This document shows, one piece after another, positions 1-6,822 of a stretch of 34,880 nucleotides of DNA. The notes beneath the pieces are model-generated. The model had not been told where the DNA came from and did not search any database. It was given only the letters and a program-made list of their open reading frames with translations. Location: the IMG/VR virus record IMGVR_UViG_3300025141_016477, positions 1 to 34,880 of that record. The stretch is one strand, 5' to 3'. Position numbers and translations under genes: made by a program. This DNA is from a virus. Numbering within the stretch: position 1 is the stretch's first letter; the number at the start of each line of letters is the position of its first letter.

Positions 1-191
1 CAGAAGAAATTGTAAAGTACTCTGAACGCGATCCAGCATACGAGGAATATGGTGACCCTTTCTTCTCTTTTTCTAACCAACTAAAGAAACTTATGGCCCC
101 TGTCGGCTCTCAGGCAGATAAGGCGTATAAGTCGGGGAACACATCCCAACCTACCTACCGCGATGATCTAGATCCTGGTGATATTATATAA
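1..191 (+). CDS. 3' end of an unknown acidic protein (partial)
   Basis: An open frame enters from the left edge, with codons starting at base 3, and closes with TAA at 189-191. That stop overlaps the ATG of the next gene as TAATG. About 62 codons are visible. The piece is polar and rich in Asp, Glu, Tyr and Pro and ends in DLDPGDII. No domain can be recognised. The one-base stop/start overlap and the matching style of the following genes suggest it is the previous member of the same co-translated array of small proteins. Its own N-terminus, and so whether it carries the shared tag, is outside the window. Confidence 0.6.
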   Translation, partial: EEIVKYSERDPAYEEYGDPFFSFSNQLKKLMAPVGSQADKAYKSGNTSQPTYRDDLDPGDII

Positions 192-562
192 TGAAAATTA
201 CACGGAAGCAGTTGAGAAGAATTCTTAAAGAAGCAATGCCCAAAGGCGGTGTTCCTGATATCGTTGGAGCAGTGACAGGTGTTTCCGGAGAAGAAAGACG
301 ACAACTCATGGACGCTCTTCAAAAAGAGTATGGCCTGCAGGTAAAAACTACTGAAGAGTTTGGATCCAATCCTGGAGGTGTGTGGATTGCTTCTGAGTCT
401 AGCGACGCAGAAACATCAGGTGGTTTACCTTTGTTCGATTATTACTTAGACATGGATCCATATGAATTCGGGGTGCATCCAGAATTTTCAAAGTTTATTG
501 AGCCCTACGGATTCTTTGCAGAGTGGAATGACCCAGGAACACTGATGCTTTGGAGAATGTGA
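191..562 (+). CDS. Small protein with MKIT-type N-terminal tag
   Basis: A 123-residue protein of unknown function. It opens with MKITRKQLRRILKEA, a basic amphipathic helix that recurs with variations at the start of several genes in this cluster. The body is unrelated to the neighbours, acidic, and rich in aromatic residues (DYYLDMDPYEFGVHPEF), with no known catalytic motif. The segment ends in L-K-E followed by Ala, which fits the [LI]-x-E cleavage preference of T4-type prohead proteases. I infer, without proof, that the tag directs the protein into the capsid or another virion compartment. The ATG overlaps the preceding stop and is followed one base after its own stop by the next gene, indicating a co-translated operon. 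Confidence 0.75.
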   Translation: MKITRKQLRRILKEAMPKGGVPDIVGAVTGVSGEERRQLMDALQKEYGLQVKTTEEFGSNPGGVWIASESSDAETSGGLPLFDYYLDMDPYEFGVHPEFSKFIEPYGFFAEWNDPGTLMLWRM

Positions 563-563
563 T

Positions 564-923
564 ATGAGAATCACCAAGAGACAACTGAAAAGAATTATTC
601 GGGAAGCATACGAGATGTCACGCAAGGAAGTTGAAAACTTCTTAACCACCAAGGCTGCTGATTATCACAAAGACAGAGCACTCGCCCAATCGGGACCCGG
701 GGCGATTCGGGAGTTGTTGCAGGATGATGTTATGGACAACATCTCTGGTAATTGGTCCCCTAGAGATTTTGAGGATTTAATCAATGATCTCTCTGCGGCG
801 CCGCCAAAAGACTCAGATTTTAAAGGTCCAGATCCCTCAACCCATAGAAGACTAAGACAGCAAACACGTGCGCAGGGAGGCTATAGTGGCCGTGGCGCAT
901 GGAAATCAAGGAATTCTAACTAA
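564..923 (+). CDS. Small protein with MRIT-type N-terminal tag
   Basis: A 119-residue unknown protein beginning MRITKRQLKRIIREA, almost the same tag as its neighbours and again ending in I-R-E followed by Ala. The rest is polar. Its second half is low-complexity and likely disordered, with a basic Arg/Gly/Ser-rich tail (RRLRQQTRAQGGYSGRGAW) that could contact nucleic acid. The start lies one base after the TGA of the previous gene, and its TAA overlaps the next ATG (TAATG). I see no enzyme motif. A DNA-contacting internal virion protein would fit the basic tail and the tag, but this is inference. Confidence 0.72.
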   Translation: MRITKRQLKRIIREAYEMSRKEVENFLTTKAADYHKDRALAQSGPGAIRELLQDDVMDNISGNWSPRDFEDLINDLSAAPPKDSDFKGPDPSTHRRLRQQTRAQGGYSGRGAWKSRNSN

Positions 924-1669
924 TGAAAATTACAAAACGATATCTTTCTAGAATTATTAAGGAAGAGATGGAAGCAGCAGAAGTTCCACTAGAAGCAATT
1001 GTTGATATGCTTTCCGGACCTGAAATCGACCAGGAAGAAGAAGGAAGAAATCTGGGGCATTCTAGTGATGCCGGGGAAGCTAAGATGACCCGAGCTCAGC
1101 TATCTCATATTCAACAAGATGCAGGTGACTTGGTTGACATGCTTAACGATGATGATGAACTCCCAGAATGGATGCAATCAAAAGTTGCTGCAGTCGCTGA
1201 TAAGATGCAAGATGTTCATGATTACATTGAATATCAGACTGGAGAGATATCTGAGCGAGTTAAGCTTAAGTTACATCTTAAAATGCTAGTGAGAGAGCAA
1301 ACGGAAATGCTTGATGCTGACAACCCTTCTGAGGTTGAACCGGTTGAAGATGTTTGGGGAGGCGATCTTGAAGGAAAAGATAGAAATTTAGTTCTTCCTA
1401 TAGATCATTCAAAAGCCGCCAAATCAGACCCAGTAACTAGAAGTCCAGAAATGTTGCCTAGTGCAGAACCGGTTCTTAATAATGAAGGACGACTTCAAGT
1501 TTATAGAGGCCAGAATGATCTGGGGAGGTCGCACAAGCTTCCGCCCATTATATATGAACGTTACTATGATGCATATGTTTCGGGTCATACAGAGGCTGCT
1601 TCTAGTATTCTAGAAGAACATCTAGATACACGATTCCCGGGATGGAATGATTACGAGTGGAGATCTTAA
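923..1669 (+). CDS. Tagged acidic protein, with a second tag-like segment inside
   Basis: A 248-residue unknown protein beginning MKITKRYLSRIIKEE, the cluster's shared tag. Residues 20-110 are strongly acidic and predicted helical. Around residues 114-126 a second basic/hydrophobic stretch (KLHLKMLVREQ) resembles the tag again, as if two tagged units had been fused or the protein had a second processing site; the P3-like residue there is Val rather than Leu/Ile. The C-terminal part contains a DNEGR/VYRGQNDLGRS region and ends in aromatic residues (PGWNDYEWRS). No known domain is seen. The start overlaps the upstream stop, and the next gene begins 11 bases after its TAA behind its own good ribosome-binding site. 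Confidence 0.75.
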   Translation: MKITKRYLSRIIKEEMEAAEVPLEAIVDMLSGPEIDQEEEGRNLGHSSDAGEAKMTRAQLSHIQQDAGDLVDMLNDDDELPEWMQSKVAAVADKMQDVHDYIEYQTGEISERVKLKLHLKMLVREQTEMLDADNPSEVEPVEDVWGGDLEGKDRNLVLPIDHSKAAKSDPVTRSPEMLPSAEPVLNNEGRLQVYRGQNDLGRSHKLPPIIYERYYDAYVSGHTEAASSILEEHLDTRFPGWNDYEWRS

Positions 1670-1680
1670 GGAGATTTATT

Positions 1681-1998
1681 ATGAAAAAACGTAAAAACTT
1701 AAAAGAACAAGCAACTTCATCTGTTAAGCCTAAGGGGCTTCCCTCTCCAGGTGAACTAGCTAATAGAATTTCCTCTAGCGGAATGAGCGGAGAAGAAGTT
1801 ATGGCATGGCTGGGTTCAGTGTTAAGTCGAGCTGGAATGAGCGCTGGTACCAAGGCCCCTGCTGAGCCTGAAGTTGAAATAGCTGCAGTAGAAGAAGTTC
1901 CTGCACAAACACCGGCTGCTATGCAGGAACAATTAGAAGAAAGACTTCTCAAAAATTTACTGCTAGATATTAAACAATCAACTAGGAAGAAAAAATAA
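1681..1998 (+). CDS. Small Ala/Glu-rich protein with short basic N-terminus
   Basis: A 105-residue unknown protein. I chose the ATG at 1681 because it follows AAGGAG (1668-1673) at good spacing; an upstream in-frame start at 1657 would overlap the previous gene and lacks such a site. The N-terminus MKKRKNLKEQ is a shortened form of the basic segment seen in the neighbours, ending in L-K-E followed by Gln. The middle has helix-forming Ala/Glu stretches (SGEEVMAWLGSVLSRAGM, then EVEIAAVEEVPAQTPAAMQEQ) and the end is basic (KQSTRKKK). No known domain. Its TAA overlaps the following ATG as TAATG. Confidence 0.65.
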   Translation: MKKRKNLKEQATSSVKPKGLPSPGELANRISSSGMSGEEVMAWLGSVLSRAGMSAGTKAPAEPEVEIAAVEEVPAQTPAAMQEQLEERLLKNLLLDIKQSTRKKK

Positions 1999-2354
1999 TG
2001 GGTATGTCTAACGATGAATATAGAGATCTCACTCGTCGATTCTTGACTGAATCACTAACAGAGCAGGTAGAAGCTCCAGGAAGAGTTGAAGATAGAACAC
2101 CACAGGGTCCCGGAACACCCGGAAATTACGGCCGAACTGAAAGTGGTAATCCTCAATCCTACGCAGACTTCCATGAACGCCTTGATACAATTACACGATT
2201 AGTAGAAGATTTATCTTTGGACTACGTTGATAGTCAATGGTTGGCAGATGGAGACCACTCTTCTTTGGCAGCAGCTGTGGAAAAGATTTTTGGTGACTCT
2301 GATAAATTATCCATGACCGCACTAAGTCTTGCACAATCAATGGGCGAGATTTAA
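1998..2354 (+). CDS. Small protein with variant N-terminal tag
   Basis: A 118-residue unknown protein. Its N-terminus (MGMSNDEYRDLTRRFLTES) diverges from the MKIT form but keeps the layout: a short helix with Arg-Arg, then F-L-T-E-S and L-T-E-Q, both ending in L-x-E. Residues 25-60 look disordered (Pro, Gly, Asn, Thr). Residues 60-118 are predicted helical (RLDTITRLVEDLSLDYV, then SLAAAVEKIFGDSDKLSMTALSLAQSM). No known fold. It overlaps the previous stop, and the next gene starts one base after its stop. Confidence 0.65.
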   Translation: MGMSNDEYRDLTRRFLTESLTEQVEAPGRVEDRTPQGPGTPGNYGRTESGNPQSYADFHERLDTITRLVEDLSLDYVDSQWLADGDHSSLAAAVEKIFGDSDKLSMTALSLAQSMGEI

Positions 2355-2355
2355 T

Positions 2356-2763
2356 ATGAAAATTTCCGAAAGGAAATTAAGGTCAGTCATTAGATCAATT
2401 TTGTTAGAGCAGGTTGTAGGTTATCAGGCACCCTCTAAATCTTATGATGACCCTATGGGTGATGATGATCACTCACTATCCTCTACTTCGTCAGAAGCTA
2501 CATCTGGTAAGGCACAGGATTCTTCTAGCGACGACGATGGATATATGCAAATTGGTGATGTGTCGGTTGCTACTAGTGCCACAGACACCGCTGCTCAGAA
2601 AAAAGCAGGGGCAGCAATGTCTCCACAAGATCGACAACAAATAAGAACACAAATGGCAAATCTATCTAAACAGCGACAATCTTCAGAGAGCTCAGGTGAT
2701 GCAAAACAAGCAGACTACTTGGGAATTCAAATGAAACGTCTCAAAGATGTTCTTAATCCCTAG
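2356..2763 (+). CDS. Small tagged, Ser/Asp-rich protein
   Basis: A 135-residue unknown protein. I start it at the ATG at 2356 (MKISERKLRSVIRSILLEQ) because that gives the shared basic amphipathic N-terminus and lies one base after the previous stop; the longer form from 2329 would overlap that gene. The tag ends in L-L-E followed by Gln. Residues 30-85 are an acidic Ser/Asp low-complexity stretch, and the C-terminal 50 residues form a likely coiled coil rich in Gln, Lys and Arg (QQIRTQMANLSKQRQSSES). It is the last gene of the first array. The following 85 bases (2764-2848) are AT-rich, hold no gene, and could contain a promoter for 2849, but I cannot assign one firmly. Confidence 0.65.
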   Translation: MKISERKLRSVIRSILLEQVVGYQAPSKSYDDPMGDDDHSLSSTSSEATSGKAQDSSSDDDGYMQIGDVSVATSATDTAAQKKAGAAMSPQDRQQIRTQMANLSKQRQSSESSGDAKQADYLGIQMKRLKDVLNP

Positions 2764-2848
2764 TTGTAAATACAAACAATCTTTGTTAGAATAAAACAAG
2801 TGCTTACTCTGTAGCATAGTTAAGCATTGAATATTCTTTTAGGAAAAA

Positions 2849-3121
2849 ATGCGATACGTTTGTTCAATTTATAAAGCTCGTCCTAAAACTTGTGACGAAT
2901 ACCCATGGAATGTTGCCAATCAAATATTTCCTGACTGTCAATTTTACAGTACAGAAAAAGAAGGGCTTCTTACAATGGATGAAGCTCTAGAGACTAAGAC
3001 GGAAAAAGAAATTAGTGATTTTTGTGTTTCTTGTGGAAAGTGTTGCTTCTTTGGGCCGGCTGCCTGCTCTAAGCTTTTAATACTTCCAGATGAAGAGGGT
3101 GGTGAAATAGAAGGAACATGA
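2849..3121 (+). CDS. Cys-rich YkgJ-like metal-binding protein with inverted motif order
   Basis: A 90-residue protein with eight Cys (residues 5, 15, 30, 59, 62, 65, 66, 73). The first half carries CSIYKARPKTCDEYPW, matching the C..Y..RP..C..YPW element of the YkgJ/UPF0153 zinc or iron-sulfur family. The second half carries CVSCGKCC, matching the family's other element. In typical members the CGxCC element comes first, so here the order appears reversed. A ribosome site (AGGAAAAA) precedes the ATG. Its TGA overlaps the next start (ATGA), linking it to the hydroxylase-like gene. The biological role is not known; metal binding is the only reasonable prediction. Confidence 0.65.
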   Translation: MRYVCSIYKARPKTCDEYPWNVANQIFPDCQFYSTEKEGLLTMDEALETKTEKEISDFCVSCGKCCFFGPAACSKLLILPDEEGGEIEGT

Positions 3122-3575
3122 GTGTAATTCTATGGGCAATTCCAGCTTTCTTCATTGGGAGCTTTATAGAATGGTTTTCTCATAGGTACATTCTTCATAA
3201 CTTTAAATTCAAATCTTTATCACGTTATCATTTTGGTCGACATCACAAAAAGTCTAGAAAAAATATGGGATATGATGAAGATTATTTAAAGTTTCCCCCT
3301 TCAACGTGGGCAAATGGTTTACACGAAATTGCAGCCTAGGTTCGCTAATAATTTTTTCTTTTCCCTTTTCTTTCATTTCTTACTGGCTTTGGTTTTTTTT
3401 AATAATTCACACCTTCGCGTATTATTATCTTCACAGAAGGATGCACTTAGACCCAGAGTGGTGTAAGAAATACTTTCCTTGGCATTGGAGACATCATATG
3501 GGAAAAGATCAAAATTCAAACTGGGGTGTAACTAACCCTGTGTTTGACTACCTTTTAGGGACGCGTAAACTATGA
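3118..3575 (+). pseudogene. Fatty-acid hydroxylase/desaturase-like gene split by a -1 frameshift
   Basis: Two overlapping reading frames together encode one small di-iron membrane enzyme of the fatty acid hydroxylase/sterol desaturase superfamily. Frame one (3118-3339) has a hydrophobic start, HRYILH and HFGRHH. Frame two, read to 3575, has hydrophobic segments, then HRRMH, WHWRHH and the family-like ending NWGVTNPVFDYLLGTR. Histidine clusters of the HxxxH/HxxHH type are thus complete only if both frames are joined. Joining after Ala-Ala near 3336, with one base re-read before the TAG, gives A-A-L-G-S-L and a protein of about 150 residues. I see no canonical slippery heptamer there, so a mutation or sequencing indel is likelier than programmed frameshifting. 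The substrate (lipid or carotenoid) is unknown. The start overlaps the YkgJ-like stop. Confidence 0.7.
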
Positions 3576-3901
3576 TAATGTCCGGAAGCACTAGTTCTTC
3601 AAAATCAATTTCTGACCTTTTAGATGCAGAAAGCAAAGATTCAAATGATATGCCAGTAGGTGCTTTAATTTTTGAAAAAAGCGGAGATATGCGCCTGCTG
3701 ATGATGGATGATAAAAATGAAGATGAGTCTGCTAGCATTCTTTTAATAACTGACTTCTTTCATTATGCACTGAATAGAGAAGATTGGATGAAAGAATTTG
3801 CTGATATCATTACAGAATCAACAAAAGACCCCTTCTTAACATTAATCCATGGGGGCCTGGGTCCCATCTCCGGATCACAACAAGATAGAATTCTAAATTA
3901 G
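3572..3901 (+). CDS. Unknown small acidic protein
   Basis: A 109-residue protein with no recognised domain. The N-terminus is Ser-rich (MIMSGSTSSSKSISDLL). The rest is acidic and probably globular, with alternating hydrophobic segments (VGALIFEKSGDMRLLMMDDK, then SASILLITDFFHYAL) and helix-like ends. The start codon overlaps the TGA of the hydroxylase-like gene (ATGA), so the two are probably co-translated. It is the last gene before an 88-base gap that carries a late-type promoter. The role is unknown. Confidence 0.6.
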   Translation: MIMSGSTSSSKSISDLLDAESKDSNDMPVGALIFEKSGDMRLLMMDDKNEDESASILLITDFFHYALNREDWMKEFADIITESTKDPFLTLIHGGLGPISGSQQDRILN

Positions 3902-3935
3902 TAAACTTATAAAATGACTTTTTGATTAGTAGGGG

Positions 3936-3943
3936 TATAAATA
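3936..3943 (+). promoter_or_regulatory. T4-type late promoter box (TATAAATA)
   Basis: The exact T4 late-promoter octamer TATAAATA lies in the 88-base gap between two genes, about 46 bases before the ATG at 3990. This is the box recognised in T4 by the late sigma factor gp55. An AT-rich octamer is expected a few times by chance in a window this size, but rarely in the small intergenic fraction. The gap position, orientation and distance to the exported-protein gene support function. No second exact copy was noticed between genes. Confidence 0.5.
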
Positions 3944-3989
3944 ATACTACGATGCACAAAGGCGATGACACACAGCCGCTAAGATTATT

Positions 3990-4247
3990 ATGAAAACAAT
4001 TACAACACTTACAATAGCAACCTTTTTAATGGGATTCTCAATGATTCCCATGTCATATGCAGGAGTTCCGTTAAAAGAACATGTCCAGTCTAAGGTGGAT
4101 AGAATCAAAGAGATTACATTGCAAAAAGACAAGGAAACTAAACTAATTTCCTATAAGCCATTAATTCTGGATAATAGAAACGTAATGTTTTATCAGTGGC
4201 AAAATTTAATTAAGCAGCAGATTAAATCTAAAAGTCATAACAAATAG
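3990..4247 (+). CDS. Small exported protein with signal peptide
   Basis: An 85-residue protein with a clear type-I signal peptide: MK, a hydrophobic core (TITTLTIATFLMGFSMIPM), then SYA before Gly, predicting cleavage after Ala24. The mature part of about 60 residues is basic and helical (LKEHVQSKVDRIKEITLQKD) without cysteines or known motifs. It would act in the periplasm or at the cell surface. It follows the late-type promoter at 3936. Small late exported phage proteins can affect lysis or superinfection, but nothing in the sequence identifies such a role. Confidence 0.6.
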   Translation: MKTITTLTIATFLMGFSMIPMSYAGVPLKEHVQSKVDRIKEITLQKDKETKLISYKPLILDNRNVMFYQWQNLIKQQIKSKSHNK

Positions 4248-4269
4248 CTTAAAAACATCTACTTATAAG

Positions 4270-4575
4270 ATGATGAAGATTCGATCGATAAATTTACTTA
4301 GAGAGTTTATTAGAGAGCAGGTTGCAAGAGCAGACAGTGTAGGAGGCTCTTCAGGTATGCGAACAGTTGATACAACTCCTTACACTTTCGAAGATTACCC
4401 GGGTTATAACATTGACATTACTGCTGATGTAAACGGGGAATATTTGCTTACAGTTAAGCATAAGGGAAAAAAAATATCTCCTGTGTCTGTTTATCGAGAT
4501 TACGATGAAGCATATCATCAAGCAAGAATGGTTATCGATAGGCACAGGGTTGGAGACACTCAGCTAAGTGCCTAG
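4270..4575 (+). CDS. Small protein with variant N-terminal tag
   Basis: A 101-residue unknown protein. It starts at ATGATG (4270; 4273 is equally possible). The N-terminus MMKIRSINLLREFIREQ is another form of the cluster's basic amphipathic tag, ending in I-R-E followed by Gln. The body looks like one small alpha/beta domain (YPGYNIDITADVNGEYLLTV, KHKGKKISPVSVYRDYDEA) that would form strands followed by a helix. No family is recognised. The next gene's GTG start lies inside its last codons, giving translational coupling. Confidence 0.65.
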   Translation: MMKIRSINLLREFIREQVARADSVGGSSGMRTVDTTPYTFEDYPGYNIDITADVNGEYLLTVKHKGKKISPVSVYRDYDEAYHQARMVIDRHRVGDTQLSA

Positions 4576-4867
4576 AAAGAAAAAGACCAAGACGTTAAGC
4601 GAATTTCATAAAAAATATCCACTTGAATTTGATGGTCTTAAAGCCAAAGATGAAGTTGTCTATGTAAGACTGTCTGATGGAAAAACATCTGTGGGTGTTA
4701 TACGATACTTTCACCTGGGGGGAAGTACACCCTGTGCTACAGTGATTGATCTAGAGTTGGGAAATTATCAAACTGCTATCGTAAAAGATATTATTAGAGA
4801 TGCAGATGAAAAAATAAGAAATCGACTACTGGGTAAGATTAAAACTAAAAAGGGCTCTCGACGGTAA
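4568..4867 (+). CDS. Small basic protein, possibly a beta-barrel
   Basis: A 99-residue unknown protein starting at GTG 4568, eight bases before the end of the upstream gene's stop codon. Both ends are strongly basic (RKKKTKT at the start, KIKTKKGSRR at the end), which suggests nucleic-acid contact. The middle (AKDEVVYVRLSDGKTSVGV, then TPCATVIDLELGNYQTAIV) alternates short strands and turns like an SH3/Tudor-type small barrel, a weak structural guess. Its 3' end overlaps the 3' end of the opposite-strand protease gene by 23 bases. Confidence 0.55.
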   Translation: MPRKKKTKTLSEFHKKYPLEFDGLKAKDEVVYVRLSDGKTSVGVIRYFHLGGSTPCATVIDLELGNYQTAIVKDIIRDADEKIRNRLLGKIKTKKGSRR

Positions 4868-5657
4868 CTTCAATAGGAGACCATAGAAAAGTTTTGATAT
4901 CTTCTAGACCCGTACCTAGACCCACATTTTCTAAATCTCTGAAAGCTGTATGAAGTACGCCTATAACTTCCCATTCTTCATTTAAAACAGCAGCTCCACT
5001 TGATCCAGGTCTTGTCGGGATGGTATAAAATCTATCATCATCTCTCGTTCCGGAAAAGAATCCATTAAATATCAGCGCTAGATTTTTACCAGAAATTCCA
5101 AATGGTGCGGCAACGGTATATACCTTATCTCCCATTGTAGGCGGCGACTTAGACAAAGGAACGGGATAAGTGAATATGACATCTGGCCTGAGAAGACAGA
5201 GATCTTTTTTATCATCTGTTCTTAAAACAGTGGCATCATAAGATCCGTGTGTAGGAGAATGAACTCGTATTTTTATTACTGTGAGGATAGTAACTTCTAC
5301 CGGACCGTGTTTAAACGTGTCCGGAGTATCTTTATTGCACACATGGGCTGCCGTCAATATTCCGGGACCCATATCTGATGTTACCATCATTCCAGATCCG
5401 GAACCTCGTGCCTTGATAACCGGAAGAGTTTTTAAAAGTTCTTGACAATCAATATCTTCTTCGGTGGCAACACAATCAGTCGGATGTAATTCTTGTACTA
5501 CCTCTACTAATACAAAAGCATCTGTTGGAGCTTTGTCTCTCTTAAGTGCATAATTCATTCCTGACTTGTGAGTAACAGAAAGACATCCTGCAATAAGGGC
5601 TGTCGTCATCAAAATTGATGCGAATGTCAATATAATATCTCTCTTTGTAATTCTCAT
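4845..5657 (-). CDS. Predicted lipoprotein with trypsin-like serine protease domain
   Basis: A 270-residue protein. The N-terminus is a lipoprotein signal (basic start, hydrophobic run, lipobox LIAG before Cys25), so the mature enzyme would be membrane-anchored outside the cytoplasm. The peptidase domain shows the chymotrypsin/HtrA-type triad in order: His105 in TAAHVC, Asp152 in KKDLCLL, and Ser220 in RPGSSGAAV, the last followed by strands VIGVLHT. No PDZ domain follows, unlike full HtrA. The fold looks complete and the key residues are intact. The gene runs against its neighbours; AAGGA lies upstream of the ATG. Its first six residues, MRITKR, match the tag of the 564 gene. The target protein is unknown; it could act on the envelope or on incoming phage and competitor proteins. 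Confidence 0.78.
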   Translation of the reverse strand: MRITKRDIILTFASILMTTALIAGCLSVTHKSGMNYALKRDKAPTDAFVLVEVVQELHPTDCVATEEDIDCQELLKTLPVIKARGSGSGMMVTSDMGPGILTAAHVCNKDTPDTFKHGPVEVTILTVIKIRVHSPTHGSYDATVLRTDDKKDLCLLRPDVIFTYPVPLSKSPPTMGDKVYTVAAPFGISGKNLALIFNGFFSGTRDDDRFYTIPTRPGSSGAAVLNEEWEVIGVLHTAFRDLENVGLGTGLEDIKTFLWSPIEVTVESPF

Positions 5658-5726
5658 GCTGTGTGTGTATCCTTAATTCTAGGTATGTGAAAAGCAGTTA
5701 GATCGACCCATTTGCAAAGGAAAAAA

Positions 5727-6158
5727 ATGGAATCACAAGATAAATCACGGTTTGAAATATTAAAAAGCGGAACATATCCACACACAGCCGTTGTCAAACT
5801 AGAAGTCAATTTTTCAAAATTGGGATCGGTAAGTTATGATGAAGCTAAAGATGACTATATGTTTCTAGAAGAAGTTTCTAAAGTACTTCAGACTGGGATT
5901 ATGTGGAAATTTAATCCAACATGTCTCGAGCTCTTTGTTAAAGATGCAGAATTCAACTACAACAAAAAAAATCTATCAAATTATCTCAAAGAAAATGGAG
6001 ATATAACGTATGAAGAAGTTGATAGAAATAATCATCTATACACCTTTTCTTGCAATCTAAGGTTTCTATTAATCAACTTAATTCAAGTTGATTCATCTAT
6101 TGTCAATAAATCAGAAATGATACTAATAACAACCCCCATGGGCGAAGTAAGTCTTTAG
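5727..6158 (+). CDS. Unknown protein at the head of the takeover operon
   Basis: A 143-residue protein with no recognised family. The ATG at 5727 was chosen because AAAGGA precedes it at short spacing; a TTG at 5712 is possible but poorer. The sequence is mixed alpha/beta: FEILKSGTYPHTAVVKLEV, then a helix (EAKDDYMFLEEVSKVLQ) and a final hydrophobic stretch (RFLLINLIQVD). No catalytic or metal-binding motif is visible. It is separated from the ClpP-like gene by six bases, so the two are most likely translated from one message. It is the first gene after the divergent gap at 5658-5726, where promoters for both strands should lie; I cannot define them. Confidence 0.6.
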   Translation: MESQDKSRFEILKSGTYPHTAVVKLEVNFSKLGSVSYDEAKDDYMFLEEVSKVLQTGIMWKFNPTCLELFVKDAEFNYNKKNLSNYLKENGDITYEEVDRNNHLYTFSCNLRFLLINLIQVDSSIVNKSEMILITTPMGEVSL

Positions 6159-6164
6159 GAAATA

Positions 6165-6815
6165 ATGAAAAAATATTTTTTAACATATGAGAAGCAGATT
6201 GAGAATGTCACTGAATCACACGATACAGAAAGTAAAAATATTGATGAGATGCTACCTATAGGAGGTCCGGATAGGATTCCCAAAGGGATTGAAGTTGATG
6301 AAAATAGAATTTACTTTTATTGCCCTATAGGTGATTACGAAGCCTTAGAAATGAATCGTCTCTTAAGACGTCTTGATGTTGAAATGAAGTATTTAAGTGA
6401 TCGACTTTCATGTAAGCCGGTGCCTATTCATTTACACATTCACAGTCCCGGTGGTTCTCTTTTTGCTGGATTATCAATTGTAGATAGTATCAAAAGCTGC
6501 AAAACTGAAGTCTTTACGTACATTGATGGGTCTGCAGCCAGTGCAGCGACATTGATATCAATTTCGGGTAAAAAGAGATTTATGACGGAGAACAGCTTTA
6601 TGCTTATTCATCAACCTCAATTAGAATGGTCTGGAAAGCTGGATGAGTTCAGAGACGAAATTGAGAATCAAAAAAGTCTTTATGAAAAATTAACCAACAT
6701 CTACTTGAATAACTCTAAAATGGAAAAGGATGAGTTAGATGAACTACTTCAGCATGAGTTATGGCTAGATGCACAAAAGTGCTTAGAGCTAGGTTTAATA
6801 GACAAAATAATTTGA
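6165..6815 (+). CDS. clpP: ClpP-like ATP-dependent protease proteolytic subunit
   Basis: A 216-residue serine peptidase of the ClpP family, close to the usual length. Visible family features are SPGGSLFAG (94-102), the nucleophile Ser126 in DGSAASAAT, His149 in MLIHQP and a C-terminal LDAQKCLELGLID region whose Asp202 would complete the triad. A roughly 45-residue N-terminal extension precedes the fold. ClpP forms a barrel and needs a ClpX/ClpA-type unfoldase; none is encoded in the window, so it would have to use the host's, or it could process phage proteins (prohead-like role). It sits seven bases before the helicase gene. Presence of a phage tmRNA at 16077 is notable because tmRNA-tagged proteins are classic Clp substrates. 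Confidence 0.88.
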   Translation: MKKYFLTYEKQIENVTESHDTESKNIDEMLPIGGPDRIPKGIEVDENRIYFYCPIGDYEALEMNRLLRRLDVEMKYLSDRLSCKPVPIHLHIHSPGGSLFAGLSIVDSIKSCKTEVFTYIDGSAASAATLISISGKKRFMTENSFMLIHQPQLEWSGKLDEFRDEIENQKSLYEKLTNIYLNNSKMEKDELDELLQHELWLDAQKCLELGLIDKII

Positions 6816-6822
6816 GGGTTCT

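Noticed and set aside
1602-1952. Minus-strand open frame of 116 codons
   Set aside because: It is antisense to two well-supported plus-strand genes, has no ribosome site or domain, and its composition is that of a shadow frame.
3325-3345. Programmed -1 frameshift in the hydroxylase-like gene
   Set aside because: No canonical slippery heptamer and no obvious downstream pseudoknot; I prefer a mutation or a sequencing indel and annotated it as broken.
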